Under the pieces are notes generated by a model. That model saw only the letters and a list, made by a program, of their open reading frames with translations, was not told the DNA's origin and searched no databases. The position numbers and the translations under genes are program-made. A DNA stretch of 64,000 nucleotides, taken from contig CAVZWU010000022.1 of assembly GCA_963779095.1 (NCBI GenBank), forward strand, positions 434,001 to 498,000, read 5' to 3'. Origin of the DNA: Roseiarcus sp963779095. GTDB taxonomy: Bacteria; Pseudomonadota; Alphaproteobacteria; Rhizobiales; Beijerinckiaceae. Below, in pieces: positions 7,356-17,815 of the stretch (positions within the stretch are counted from its first letter, which is position 1; every line of letters begins with the position of its first letter).

Positions 7356-10096
7356 TCACGCCTCCTGCTTGCGAAGCAGAGACCAGCGAAATGGCCAGGA
7401 AGACAATGCGCGATGAACGCGATCGCCGCGATGTCGCGCCATAGGTCGGCGATGCCGAGCGCCTTGGCGAATACGCCGACCGAAATCTGCTGGTACCAGG
7501 ACGAGGGAAACGACAGGCCGATCACCCTCGCCCCGCCGGAGAGCGAGGAGACCGGCGCGAGCATTCCGGAGAAATTGACCGCCGGCACGATCGAGAGAAT
7601 TGCCGTTGCGAAGACGGCTGCGACCTGCGTCCGGGTGAAGGACGAGATCAGAACGCCGAACCCCACTGTCGCGACAACATAGACGATCGTTCCCACGAGC
7701 AGGACGAGGAACGGTCCCTTCGGCGGCACGCGGAAAATGAAAATCGCGATCATGAGCAGGGCGAAGAACGCGATCATCGAGACCGCGATATAGGGCAACT
7801 GCTTTCCAACAAGGTACTCGAACCGAGTGATCGGCGTCGAGCGGAAGTTGGCGATCGAGCCGGTCTCCTTCTCGCGCACGACCGCGATCGCCGACATGAT
7901 CGCCGGAATCAGGCACAGCAACAGCATGAAAATGCTGGGCACCATCGCGTTCACGCTGAGAAAGGCCTGATTGTAGCGAAAGCGGGTCTGGATATCGTCG
8001 GAGTTCCAGGCATTGGGACTGCCGGCGCGGTGCAAGCTCCGCTGCAACTCTTCTCCTTGCTTCCGGATTACGCGGGTCACGTAATTCTTCGCCGTCTCGC
8101 CGCGGAACGTCATCGCGCCGTCGACCGTCGCGTCGACTTCCGGCGTGCGGTTGTTGAGAAGGTCTCGGCCGAATCCGGGCGGCACTTCGACCACGATCTG
8201 CGTGTTCCCGCTCCTCAGTCGCCGCTCCATATCGTCCGGTGTCTTGATCGGGGGTTGGACCGCGAAATAGCGCGATCCATCGAAACCCTGAAGCAGCTCG
8301 CGGCTCTCGGGCGTCTCGTCCTGATCGAAGCTCGCGGTCTGCAGGTTCTCGATGTCGAACGAGATGCCATAGCCGAAGGCGAACATGAGAATGATGGGAC
8401 CGACGAGCGCGAAAGCCAGCCGGATCGGATCGCGCAGCAGCTCGACCGTCTCGCGCCGCGCATAGGCCCAAAGCCGGCCGATTTTGAAGCGCTTCGGCCG
8501 CTCGGGCGCCACGACTTCGACAGCGGCAGGCGCAAGCGCCTCGGCCTTTTTCGACATGTCGATGCCCGCGGCTTCCGCGAGATAGCCGACGAAGCAGTCC
8601 TCAAGGGATGAGCTTCCGCGCTCTTTGACCAGCTCCTGTGGCGCGCCGACGGCGAGCACCTTGCCCGCGTGCATGAGCGAGATGCGGTCACAGCGGTCCG
8701 CCTCGTTCATGAAATGGGTGGTGACGAAGATCGTCACCCCGTCGTCGCGCGAGAGGTCGATCAGCGTGCGCCAGAAGGCGTCGCGCGCGATCGGGTCGAC
8801 GCCCGACGTCGGCTCGTCGAGGATGAGAATGGAGGGTTCGTGCAGCACCGCCACGGCGAGCTGGAGCCGCTGCTTCATGCCGAGCGGCAGGCTGTCGGGG
8901 CGCGAATTGACCACCGACTTCAGATCGTAGCGCTCGAGCAGGTCCTCGATCCGCCCTGCGACCTTTTCCGGCGGCAGGTGATAGAGTTGGGCGTGGAGCT
9001 CGAGATTCTGCGCGACCGTCAATTCGCCGTAGAGCGAAAAGGCCTGGGTCATGTATCCGACGTTGCGCCGGGCCTGCATGTCGTTCGAGCCCATCGGCTC
9101 GCCGAACAGCTTGCATGTGCCGCTGCTCGCCGGCAGGAAGCCGACCAGCATTTTCATCGTCGTCGACTTGCCGCAGCCGTTCGAACCGAGAAAGCCGAAG
9201 ATCTCGCCGCGCGCAATCTTGAAGCTGACATGGTCGACCGCGACGAAATCGCCGAACTGGCGCGTCAGCCCCTCCGCCTCGATCGCCGGCGTCTCGTCCG
9301 GAGAGGCGACGCGCGGACGCACCACCACTTTCTTGTGCAGGGCGCGCTTGGCCTCAGGCATCATGGCGATGAAGGCCTCGTCGAGATTGGGCTCGCCGGT
9401 CTTGGCGAGTAGTTCCTTCAGCGTCCCGGTGGCGATGATCTTGCCGTCGTCCATCGCCATCAGCCAGTCGAAGCGCTCGGCTTCGTCCATATAGGCGGTG
9501 GCGACGATCACGCTCATCTGCGGCCGCCGCGCGCGGATCGAATTGATGAGGTCCCAGAACTGTCCGCGCGAGAGGGGATCGACGCCGGTCGTCGGCTCGT
9601 CGAGAATGAGGAGGTCGGGATCGTTAATGAGCGCGCAGCAGAGGCTGAGCTTCTGCTTCATGCCGCCGGAAAGCTTGCCGGCGGGACGCGCTTCGAACTT
9701 CTCCAGACTCGTCGCCGTAAGAAGCTCATCGATCTTGGAGCGACGCTCGCTGGCGGACAATCCGAACAGGCGGCCGAAGAAGTCGATGTTCTCAAACACG
9801 CTGAGCGTTGGATAGAGATTGCGGCCGAGGCCCTGGGGCATATAGGCGATGCGGCCGCGGATCTCGCGCAATGTCTGCTTGTTGGCGATGGTCTTGTCGA
9901 AGACGAAGACTTCGCCCGCCTGAATCGTCTTCACCCCCGCGATGAGCCCGAGCAGAGTCGACTTGCCGACCCCGTCCGGCCCGATCACGCCGACCATGAT
10001 GCGCGACGGAATGTCGATAGAGACGTCGGAGAGCGAAACCGTCGCGCCATAGCGATGCGATACGGCCTTGACCCGCGCGACGGGCTCCCCGGTCAT
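7356..10096 (-). CDS. rbbA: ABC transporter with two ATPase domains and an ABC-2 permease, RbbA-like (two frameshifts near the 3' end as read)
   Basis: Two ATP-binding domains (Walker A GPDGVGKSTLLG near residue 40 and GSNGCGKSTTMK near 315; signatures LSGGMKQKL and LPLGMKQRLQL; DEPTTGVDP and DEPTSGVDP) are followed by a six-helix ABC-2 permease containing REKETGSIANF. This is the RbbA/YhiH architecture, about 910 residues. Near 7430 and 7385 the frame shifts twice: removing one base at each place restores a hydrophobic IVFLAISL stretch and then SLLRKQEA followed by TGA at 7356-7358. As read, the stop is bypassed and the frame runs straight into the YhhJ-like gene, giving a 1308-residue fusion that I regard as artificial. 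The start ATGA overlaps the HlyD-type gene's stop. Confidence 0.85.
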
Positions 10097-11250
10097 TTTG
10101 CGTCGGGCGTCTTGGTTTCGGTTGCGTCGCTGGCGGGAGTTTTCGCCTGAGGCGCCGCGCTGTCCGCGGGGGGAGCGGCAGAGGCTTTATCCGCCGGAGC
10201 CTTGGGCAACTTGATCTGAAGGTCGGCTGGCCACTCCACATCGGGCTTGGTGCGCACGAAGCCCAGGCCCCGGACGCCGGTCTTCACCCGCGTGTAGAAC
10301 TGCTGAAGAACCTGCGGATCGATCTTTAGCTTGATGCGAAACATCAGTTTCGCCCGCTCGTCCGTGGTCTCGACGGTCTTCGGGGTGAACTGCGCGTCGG
10401 CGGCGACGAAGCTGACGCTCGCTGGAATGACGTAGTCGGGAACCGGATCAAGGATGATGCGAGCCTCCTCCCCGACGGCGAGGCGTCCTGCGTCCGCCGC
10501 GGGCAGGAAGATCGTCATGTAGACGTCTGTGAGATCGAGGATCGTCACGATCGGCGCTCCGGCGGCGACGACCTCGCCCGCCCGCGCCAGCTGGTACTGG
10601 ACGCGGCCCAACCGCGGCGAAACGAGCGTCAGATCATCGATGATCGACTGAATCCGATCGACCTCCGCCTCCGAGTTCGCAATCTGCGAGAGCGCCTGAT
10701 CGCGCTGCGAGGTAAAGCTCTTCACCGTGGCGACTGCAGAATCCAAGTTACGCTTGCGCTGCTCAAAAGTCTGCTTGGTGATATGGCCGCTCTTGATCAG
10801 CTCCTGGCCGCGCTGGAAGTCAGACTTGGCGAATTCGAGCGCGCTTTGGCGAGACGTGATCTCCGCCTCCGCCGCCGCCAGCGCGTCGTTGGCCTTCTGC
10901 ACGTCGGCCTTGGCGGCGCGCAACTGCGCCTCGTATTCCGGCGAGGTGATCCGGGCGATTGCCTGGCCCTTGGTGACGCTCGAGCCTTCCTCGACCGTCA
11001 CGTCGGTCAGTCGACCTGGATATTTCGACGACACGTCGACCTGGGTCGCCTCGATGCGGCCGTTCGACTTCACGATGCCGTCAGGCAAGGTCTGTCCGCG
11101 TAGCCGCGCGATCAGATTGCGAATGACGCCCTGAGCGTGCGCCGAAGGGGTGAATGAAACGCCCTGCTTCGGCGCCGCGCTCACGGAGAGCGCGCACACG
11201 CCCACGCCCAGCAATAGAGCCGATGTCGCAACGCGCCGACAAATCGTCAT
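10093..11250 (-). CDS. HlyD-family membrane fusion (adaptor) protein, YhiI-like
   Basis: A 385-residue periplasmic adaptor. ATG 11250 is preferred over 11271 because AGGAAA lies about 8 bases upstream. It has a signal/anchor helix (VATSALLLGVGVCALSVSAA), a biotinyl-lipoyl-like half (GRIEATQVDVSSKYPGRL; VEEGSSVTKGQAIARI), a coiled-coil hairpin of roughly residues 110-205, then the second lipoyl half and beta-barrel (VVAAGAPIVTILDL; FLPAADAGRLAVGEEARI). A low-complexity Pro/Ala/Lys tail follows. Such adaptors link an inner-membrane ABC pump to an outer-membrane channel. It is first in a three-gene unit with the RbbA-like and YhhJ-like genes (ATGA overlap). No TolC-like gene is in the window. 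Confidence 0.88.
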   Translation of the reverse strand: MTICRRVATSALLLGVGVCALSVSAAPKQGVSFTPSAHAQGVIRNLIARLRGQTLPDGIVKSNGRIEATQVDVSSKYPGRLTDVTVEEGSSVTKGQAIARITSPEYEAQLRAAKADVQKANDALAAAEAEITSRQSALEFAKSDFQRGQELIKSGHITKQTFEQRKRNLDSAVATVKSFTSQRDQALSQIANSEAEVDRIQSIIDDLTLVSPRLGRVQYQLARAGEVVAAGAPIVTILDLTDVYMTIFLPAADAGRLAVGEEARIILDPVPDYVIPASVSFVAADAQFTPKTVETTDERAKLMFRIKLKIDPQVLQQFYTRVKTGVRGLGFVRTKPDVEWPADLQIKLPKAPADKASAAPPADSAAPQAKTPASDATETKTPDAK

Positions 11251-11725
11251 CGTGAGTTTCCTGCGGGCCAATCAAGAACGGCGGCGCCGCTCCCACCGAG
11301 CCTTGTGGGGCAATTTCCACCGAGCATAGCCGGGGTATCCTCCCTAAGTTAGAAGTTGATTAAACCATGCTTATGGACATGAGTCACGTGAACGAGCGGC
11401 GGCGCTTCTACTGTGATTTGGCGCATCAGTACCCGATGTTTGAGGTACCCTTCATGATCGGCTCAGCCCATGTAACGCCAAGTGTCCCCGCAACTTTCGA
11501 TATCGATCGGCGCACCCGCCGGAATGATGGCCTTGACCGGATGGTGCGTACCCGGTCCTGCTCGCAAGTTCAGGTTCGTGGTGGGTGCGGGTTATGGCCG
11601 CTCTGGACAGCCGAAAAGACAAAACCCGCTGCTAGTCTAGTCTGGTGCTTCTCGTCGACGAGCGGCTGGAGTCGTCCCCTGCCTGGTGTGTGCATCGCCC
11701 GTTCCTGCGCGGGGCATGTGGCAGT
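11251..11725. other. 475-base region without a supported gene
   Basis: This lies between the start of the exporter operon and the end of kdpE. It must hold the exporter promoter close to 11250. A plus-strand open frame over 11367-11885 runs antisense into kdpE and looks like no known protein. I see no RNA gene, clear hairpin or IS end here. Confidence 0.4.
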
Positions 11726-12412
11726 TTACGCTTCCAGGACGCGATACCCTACGCCAGGCTCTGTCTTGATGATGGTCGGCGCAGTGGGGTCGCGCTCTAT
11801 CTTGGCTCGAAGCAGCCCGATGAAGACCCGCAGATATTGGGTGTCCTGGACATGCGCCGGTCCCCAGACCGTCCGAAGAATCTGAGCGTGCGTGACAACC
11901 CTGCCGGCATTGCGGAGAAGGACGGCGAGGAGGTCGTATTCCTTCGGCGTCAGCCGGATCGGGACGCCGTCGCGGGTCACAAGGCGACGCTCGAAGTCCA
12001 TGACAACGCCATCGACTTCCACACTCTTCACGTTCTTTGCCTGTCCGGCCCTGCGCCGCAACGCGGTCCGCATCCTCGCGGTCAATTCGCCGATCCCAAA
12101 GGGCTTCTCAACATAATCATCGGCGCCGAGGTCGAGCGCTTCGATCTTCTCCGCCTCGCGGTCGCGGGCGGAAAGGATGATAACCGGCGCATCGGAGAAC
12201 AGGCGCATCTCCCGCAGCACGTCTTTACCATCGCGGTCCGGCAGGCCGAGGTCGAGGACAATTAGATCCGGCGCTCCGGTGGCGGCAAGTTTCAGAGCCG
12301 CTGCGCCGGATTCTGCGGTGAACGGCTCGTAACCTGCCGCGTTAAGCGCTACGGTAAGGAGCCGCAGGATTTGCGGCTCGTCGTCGACGATGAGAATGCG
12401 CGGGCCCTTCAT
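11726..12412 (-). CDS. kdpE: KdpE response regulator
   Basis: A 228-residue OmpR/PhoB-type regulator. The receiver domain occupies residues 1-120 with ILIVDDEPQ at the N-terminus, the phospho-acceptor Asp in LIVLDLGLPDRDG near residue 53 and the conserved Lys in YVEKPFG near 103. The winged-helix DNA-binding domain spans about 130-226 (RLTPKEYDLLAVLLRNAGRV; TKTEPGVGYR-type ending). It is phosphorylated by KdpD and activates the kdp operon when potassium is short or the cell is osmotically stressed. Its ATG overlaps the kdpD stop, and it is the last gene of the operon. Confidence 0.95.
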   Translation of the reverse strand: MKGPRILIVDDEPQILRLLTVALNAAGYEPFTAESGAAALKLAATGAPDLIVLDLGLPDRDGKDVLREMRLFSDAPVIILSARDREAEKIEALDLGADDYVEKPFGIGELTARMRTALRRRAGQAKNVKSVEVDGVVMDFERRLVTRDGVPIRLTPKEYDLLAVLLRNAGRVVTHAQILRTVWGPAHVQDTQYLRVFIGLLRAKIERDPTAPTIIKTEPGVGYRVLEA

Positions 12413-15111
12413 GCGCGGGGGGCGTTCGAGACTCGGTCCGGCTCAGCCAAGGGCATGCGTATCACGATGCGCGTTCCGCGCCGCCGCACCGCAGGGCTCT
12501 GGGCGGCAATCGAGCCGCCCATCGCTTCGATCAGGCCGCGGCAGATCGAAAGGCCAAGCCCCGTCCCCGGCTTGCGGCCGTCGGAACGGCCGCCACGGTA
12601 GAATTTCTCGAAGATCTTTTCGAGGTCGGCTGGCTTGACCCCCGGTCCCTCATCGGTGACGGAGATGACCACCTCGCCGCCCTCCTTGCGCGCATGCAAG
12701 GCCGCGCCGCCGTCGCCGCCATATTTATGAGCGTTGTCGAGCAGGTTGAACAGCACCTGTTCGAGCAGCTTGTCGTCGCCGCGGACGAAAGGCAGGTCGG
12801 GCGCGACGTTGACCTTGACTGGCATGGCGGGAAAGGCCCTTCGGCTGCGCTCCGCCGCGCGCTGGACGACGTCGCCGACCTCGACCCATTCGCGATTGAC
12901 CTTGAGGCCGCCCGCCTCGATGCGCGACATGTCGAGGAGGTTGGCGACGAAGCGCGCAAGGCGGCTTGTCTCATCCTCGATCGACGTCAGGAGCTCCACC
13001 CGCTCCTCCGCGCTCATCCTGTCACCGAGCGACCGGAGCGAAGTGGCGGCGCCGGCGATGGTCGCGAGCGGAGTGCGCAGATCGTGCGACAGCGAGGCGA
13101 GGAGCGCGTCGCGGACCTTCTCGTTCTCCTGCATCGCCGCCGCCTTCACCGCGTCGCGGGCGAGCAGCGCCCGGTCGAGGGCGATGGCGGTCTGGTCGAG
13201 CACGGCGGTCAGCGCCCGTTCGTCTTCCGGCGGAATAGGCTGGTCGCGCGCCGGCGGCTCGAGGCCGCAGACCGCGATCGCGCCACGCGCGGCGACCATC
13301 GGGCGGAACTGGAACGCGACGCTGGGTAGCGTGCCCGTCCCCCAACCCGATGGCTCGCGCTTCTCCTGCGCCCAGCGCGCGGCGCTGAACGCCGCCGGGT
13401 CGAGCTGCGCGTCGGGCGGCCATGCCGCGCGCAGCGCGAGGTCTGGCCCCTCCGCGACGAGCACGACGACCCGCCCTCGGAACAGCGCGTGAAGATGCGA
13501 GGCCGCGGCCCACAGAATGTCGTCGGCGCTCGAAGCGCCCGACAGCTTGCGCGAATAGTCGTAGAGCGACCGGGTGGCGGAGGCGTTGCGAGTCGCCTGC
13601 TCGCGCTGGTCGCGCAACCGTCCAGCCAAGGAGCCAGTCAGCCCCGCCGCGCACAGAAATATGAGGAGAGCGAACAGCTCCTGCGGCTGGGCGACGGTGA
13701 AGGTGTAGATCGGCTCGATGAAGAAGAAATTATAGGCCGCGAAGGATGCAAGCGAAGCCAGCACCGCCGCGCGGGTGCCGAAGCTCACGCCGCAGAACAA
13801 AACCGCGGTCAGGAACACCATGGAAAGATTCGGCAGCTTGATAAGCTCGCTCAGCGCCTCGCCAAGCAGCACCGCCGCGGCGACCGCGCCAAGCGCGGCG
13901 GCGATCTCGGCGCCAAGCCCCCTCGAATCAAATCTCCACCGCTCTCGCAGCGGAGGCGCGGGCGCGGTCTCACGAGGAACGACATGGACCTCGATCCCGC
14001 CCGCGCGTCGCACGATCTCATCCTGCAGGGAGCGGCCGATGAGCCTGCGCCAGAGCCCGACATGCGACTGGCCAAGCACGATCTGCGTCACGTTTTCGCG
14101 CCGCGCGAAGCGAAGGATCTCTCCTGGCAAGTCGGCGCCTTGCAGCCTGATCGCGTCGCCGCCCAGCCGTTCGACGAGATCGAAGGTCCTGGCGACACGG
14201 CTCGCCGCCTCGGTCTCGCCGCTGCGCCCTGCCCTTTCGACCGTCACGGCGCTCCAGGTCGCGTTGAGGGCCGTGGCGAGCTGTGCGGTTCGGCGGGCCA
14301 CCCGCTCCGACACGTCATCCGCCGCGACGCAAGCGAGAAGCCGCTCAGAGGCGCCCCAAGGGCCCTCGATCGACTTTTCCCGCAGATAGTCGACGACTTC
14401 GTCGTCGACACGGTCGGCGGTTCGGCGCAAGGCAAGCTCGCGAAGCGCCGTCAGGTTGCTGAGCGTGAAGAAGTTCTGGGCCGCCCGCCGCGCCGTATCC
14501 GGCAGATAGACCTTGCCCTCTTTGAGGCGCTGGACGAGTTCGTCGGGCGTGATGTCGACCAGCACGACATCCGTCGCCTCCTGAATCACGCGATCCGGCA
14601 CAGTTTCGCGGACGAGCACGCCAGCAATGCGCGAGACGACGTCGGACAGGCTTTCAAGATGCTGGATGTTGAGCGCCGTCCAGACGTCGATCCCGGCCTC
14701 GAGCAGCTCCTGAACGTCCTGCCAGCGCTTGGGATGGCGGCTCTCCGGGGCATTGGCGTGGGCGAGCTCGTCCACGACAATCAGCTGGGGCTTGCGCGCC
14801 AGCGCGGCGTCGAGATCGAATTCCTCGATCGTACGGCCGCGATATTCGACATGGCGGCGCGGCAGCGCCTCGAGGCCGTCCAGCAAGGCGGCGGTCTCGG
14901 CGCGGCCATGCGTCTCGACAAGGCCAATAACCACGTCGACGCCCTCGGCCTTTAGCCGCCGGGCGCCCTGCAACATGGCGAAGGTCTTCCCGACGCCGGG
15001 CGCGGCGCCGAGGAAGACCTTCAGTTTCCCGGCGCTCTCCTGTCGATACGCAGCAAGGAGCGCGTCAGGGTCGGGCCGGCCGTCGCCGGCTTGGTTACGC
15101 TGGACCATCAA
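12409..15111 (-). CDS. kdpD: KdpD sensor histidine kinase
   Basis: 900 residues, full length for KdpD. The N-terminal KdpD domain carries a Walker A motif (GAAPGVGKTFAM, about residues 35-46) and IVDELAHANAP. A USP-like domain follows (about 250-370, IVLGQSHVGLWRRLIG), then four membrane helices (about 400-500), a GAF-like domain, HisKA with the phospho-accepting His in LLASLSHDLRTPLATIAGAA (about 670), and the ATPase domain with NLLDNAHKYGG and GTGLGLSICRGLIEAMGG. It senses potassium limitation and phosphorylates KdpE. It sits 16 bases after kdpC and overlaps kdpE. The frame is intact, unlike its neighbours kdpA and kdpB. Confidence 0.96.
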   Translation of the reverse strand: MMVQRNQAGDGRPDPDALLAAYRQESAGKLKVFLGAAPGVGKTFAMLQGARRLKAEGVDVVIGLVETHGRAETAALLDGLEALPRRHVEYRGRTIEEFDLDAALARKPQLIVVDELAHANAPESRHPKRWQDVQELLEAGIDVWTALNIQHLESLSDVVSRIAGVLVRETVPDRVIQEATDVVLVDITPDELVQRLKEGKVYLPDTARRAAQNFFTLSNLTALRELALRRTADRVDDEVVDYLREKSIEGPWGASERLLACVAADDVSERVARRTAQLATALNATWSAVTVERAGRSGETEAASRVARTFDLVERLGGDAIRLQGADLPGEILRFARRENVTQIVLGQSHVGLWRRLIGRSLQDEIVRRAGGIEVHVVPRETAPAPPLRERWRFDSRGLGAEIAAALGAVAAAVLLGEALSELIKLPNLSMVFLTAVLFCGVSFGTRAAVLASLASFAAYNFFFIEPIYTFTVAQPQELFALLIFLCAAGLTGSLAGRLRDQREQATRNASATRSLYDYSRKLSGASSADDILWAAASHLHALFRGRVVVLVAEGPDLALRAAWPPDAQLDPAAFSAARWAQEKREPSGWGTGTLPSVAFQFRPMVAARGAIAVCGLEPPARDQPIPPEDERALTAVLDQTAIALDRALLARDAVKAAAMQENEKVRDALLASLSHDLRTPLATIAGAATSLRSLGDRMSAEERVELLTSIEDETSRLARFVANLLDMSRIEAGGLKVNREWVEVGDVVQRAAERSRRAFPAMPVKVNVAPDLPFVRGDDKLLEQVLFNLLDNAHKYGGDGGAALHARKEGGEVVISVTDEGPGVKPADLEKIFEKFYRGGRSDGRKPGTGLGLSICRGLIEAMGGSIAAQSPAVRRRGTRIVIRMPLAEPDRVSNAPRA

Positions 15112-15127
15112 GCCTCGCGGCTGAATT

Positions 15128-15733
15128 CTACCCCGACTTTAGCCGATCCAGCGCGAGATTGAGCCGCAAAATATTGACGCGAGGCTCGCCGATGAATCCG
15201 AGGACGGGCCTCTCGATCGCCGCCTCCGCCAACGCTCGCACCTGCCCCTCCGGCAGCCCTCGCGCCTTCGCGACGGCGGGAACTTGCCCGAGCGCGGTCG
15301 CCGGCGAGACGTCCGGATCGAGGCCAGAGGCGGAGGTCGTGACCGCGTCGGCGGGCACGGGCCCGGCGCCGGCCAGCGCGCGCCAGGCCGTGACGCCGGC
15401 CTTCACGCGATCGACCAGCTTCTGCGAGGTCGGCCCCAGATTCGAGCCGGACGAATTGGCCGCATTATAAGGCGCGTCGATCGTCTTCGAGGAGTCGTTC
15501 GGATCCGTGTCGGTGGTAGCCGAGGGACGCGGGTGGAAATAGCGCTCGCTCTTGAAGTTCTGCCCGATCAGGGCGGAGCCGACAACGACCCCGTTCTTCT
15601 CGATAAGGCTGCCATTCGCCTGGCGCGGCAAGGCCACCTGGGCGATGCCGGTCACGGCGAGCGGATAGACGAGTCCGGTCAGAAGAGTGAACAGAGCGAG
15701 CATCACGATGGCGGGGCGGATATGCTGGAGCAT
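15128..15733 (-). CDS. kdpC: KdpC subunit of the potassium-transporting ATPase
   Basis: A 201-residue protein with one N-terminal membrane helix (IVMLALFTLLTGLVYPLAVTG) and a periplasmic domain with the family blocks GSALIGQNFKSERYFHPRPSA, ANSSGSNLGPTS and the C-terminal GEPRVNILRLNLALD. KdpC binds between KdpA and KdpB and raises ATP affinity in the inner-membrane KdpFABC pump. It lies 12 bases after the corrected kdpB stop at 15746. Length and motif order are normal. Confidence 0.95.
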   Translation of the reverse strand: MLQHIRPAIVMLALFTLLTGLVYPLAVTGIAQVALPRQANGSLIEKNGVVVGSALIGQNFKSERYFHPRPSATTDTDPNDSSKTIDAPYNAANSSGSNLGPTSQKLVDRVKAGVTAWRALAGAGPVPADAVTTSASGLDPDVSPATALGQVPAVAKARGLPEGQVRALAEAAIERPVLGFIGEPRVNILRLNLALDRLKSG

Positions 15734-15745
15734 GGGACGAGCCTC

Positions 15746-17801
15746 TTACGCGAGATGCAATGTGGCGACGATCATGTCGATCGCCTTGATGCCGACGAAC
15801 GGGAGGATGATGCCGCCGAGGCCGTAGACCAGCAGGTTGCGCCGCAGCAGCGCGGCGGCGCCGACCGGACGATAGGCCACGCCCTTCAGGGCAAGCGGAA
15901 TCAGCGCGATGATGATCAAGCGCATTGAAGATCACCGCCGAGAGGATCGCCGATTGTGACGAGGCAAGCCGCATCACATTGAGCGCGCCGAGCGCCGGAT
16001 AGGTCGCGAGGAACAGGGCCGGCAGGATGGCGAAATATTTGGCGACGTCGTTGGCGATGGAGAATGTGGTCAGCGAACCGCGCGTCATCAGGAGCTGCTT
16101 GCCGATCTCGACGATCTCGATGAGCTTGGTCGGGTTGGAGTCGAGGTCGACCATGTTGCCCGCTTCGCGCGCCGCCTGGGTGCCGGTCTGCATCGCGACG
16201 CCGACATCGGCCTGGGCCAGCGCCGGCGCGTCATTCGTTCCGTCGCCGCACATGGCGATGAGCCGGCCGCCGGACTGTTCCTTGCGGATATAGGCGAGCT
16301 TGTCTTCCGGGGTCGCCTCGGCGAGGAAGTCGTCGACGCCCGCCTCCGACGCGATGGCGGCGGCGGTGATCGGATTGTCGCCTGTCACCATCACCGTGCG
16401 GATGCCCATGGCGCGCAGCGCCGCGAACCGGTCCTTGATGCCAGGCTTCACGACGTCCTTGAGGTGGATGACTCCGAGCAGCCGCTCGCCGTCCGAGACC
16501 GCGAGCGGCGTGCCGCCTGAAGTCGCGACCCGATCGACCGCCTGGCGGAATTCCGCCGGAGTCTGATCGAAACGCGGGGCGAGGCGCTTCAGGATCGCGT
16601 CGACCGCGCCTTTGCGGACAGCGCGGCCGTCGATGTCGACGCCGGAGACGCGGGTCTGGGCGGCGAAGGGAATGACGGTCGAACGCGCCGCGTCCAGCTT
16701 CGGCTCGGCGATTCCATAGTCGTCCTTGGCGAGCGCGACGATCGAACGGCCTTCCGGCGTCTCGTCGGCGAGGCTCGACACGAGCGCCGCCTTGGCGAGC
16801 TCCTCGGAGGTCACGCCGGCCACGGGCAGGAACTCGGTCGCCATGCGATTGCCGAATGTGATCGTGCCCGTCTTGTCGAGCAGCAGCGTGTCGACGTCGC
16901 CTGCCGCCTCGACCGCGCGACCGGAGGTCGCGATCACGTTGAAGCGGATCAGCCGGTCCATGCCCGCTATGCCAATGGCGGACAGGAGGCCGCCGATCGT
17001 CGTCGGAATCAGGCAGACGAGCAGCGCGATCAGCACCGTCGCCGAGAGGGCGGCGCCGGAATAACGCGCCAGCGGCCATAGCGTGACGCAGACGATAAGG
17101 AAGATCAGCGTCAGGCCGGAGAGCAGGATCGACAGCGCCAACTCGTTCGGCGTCTTCTGCCGCGTCGCGCCTTCGACCAGCGCAATCATCCGGTCGATGA
17201 AGGTCGACCCCGGGGCGGCGGTGATCCGCACCTTTATATAATCGGACAATACCGTCGTCCCGCCCGTCACCGCCGACCTATCGCCCCCCGCCTCGCGGAT
17301 GACGGGGGCGGATTCGCCGGTGATCGCGGATTCGTTCACCGACGCCACGCCCTCGATGATTTCGCCGTCGCCGGGAATGATCTCGCCGGCTTCGACCAGG
17401 ACGACGTCGCCGACCCGCAGGTCGAGCGCGTTGACGCCTTCGACGAGGCCGATCAAATTCTCCGGATGGATGTAGCGCTTCGCGTGAGTATCGCTGCGGG
17501 TGCGCCGCAGGGCGTCCGCTTGCGCCTTGCCACGGCCTTCCGCGACCGCTTCGGCGAAATTGGCGAACAGCACGGTGAACCACAGCCAGGCGGCGATCTG
17601 GCCCGAGAAGGCCGCGTCACCGTTATGGGAGGCGAGGTCGCGCAGGAAGAGCGCGGTGACGAGCGCCGACACGACTTCGGTCACAAAAATGACCGGGTTC
17701 TTCATCAGCGCGCGCGGATCGAGTTTGCGCAGCGCGTCGACGGCAGCGGCGGCGATGATCCCGCCATCGAACAGGCTTCGGGTTTGGGCTTCCGCGGACA
17801 T
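15746..17801 (-). CDS. kdpB: KdpB, catalytic P-type ATPase subunit (one frameshift as read)
   Basis: A P-type ATPase of about 684 residues. It shows the phosphorylation motif DKTGTITFG, the TGES actuator loop (ITGESAPVIREAGGD), MVTGDNPITAAAIA and the hinge CGDGTNDAPALAQADVGVAM. KdpB hydrolyses ATP to drive potassium uptake through KdpA. At about 15927 the read has GCGCTTGATC where GCG CTG ATC is expected. Removing that T restores the normal end (LPLALKG-like helix, VGIKAIDMIVATLHLA) and a TAA at 15746-15748. Without correction, translation runs on into kdpC sequence to give 778 residues. The total length being one base over a multiple of three supports a single inserted base. Confidence 0.93.
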
Positions 17802-17815
17802 GAGAGCGGCTCCGA

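Noticed and set aside
11367..11885. 172-codon plus-strand frame after the exporter operon
   Set aside because: It overlaps kdpE antisense, lacks a ribosome site and resembles no protein.
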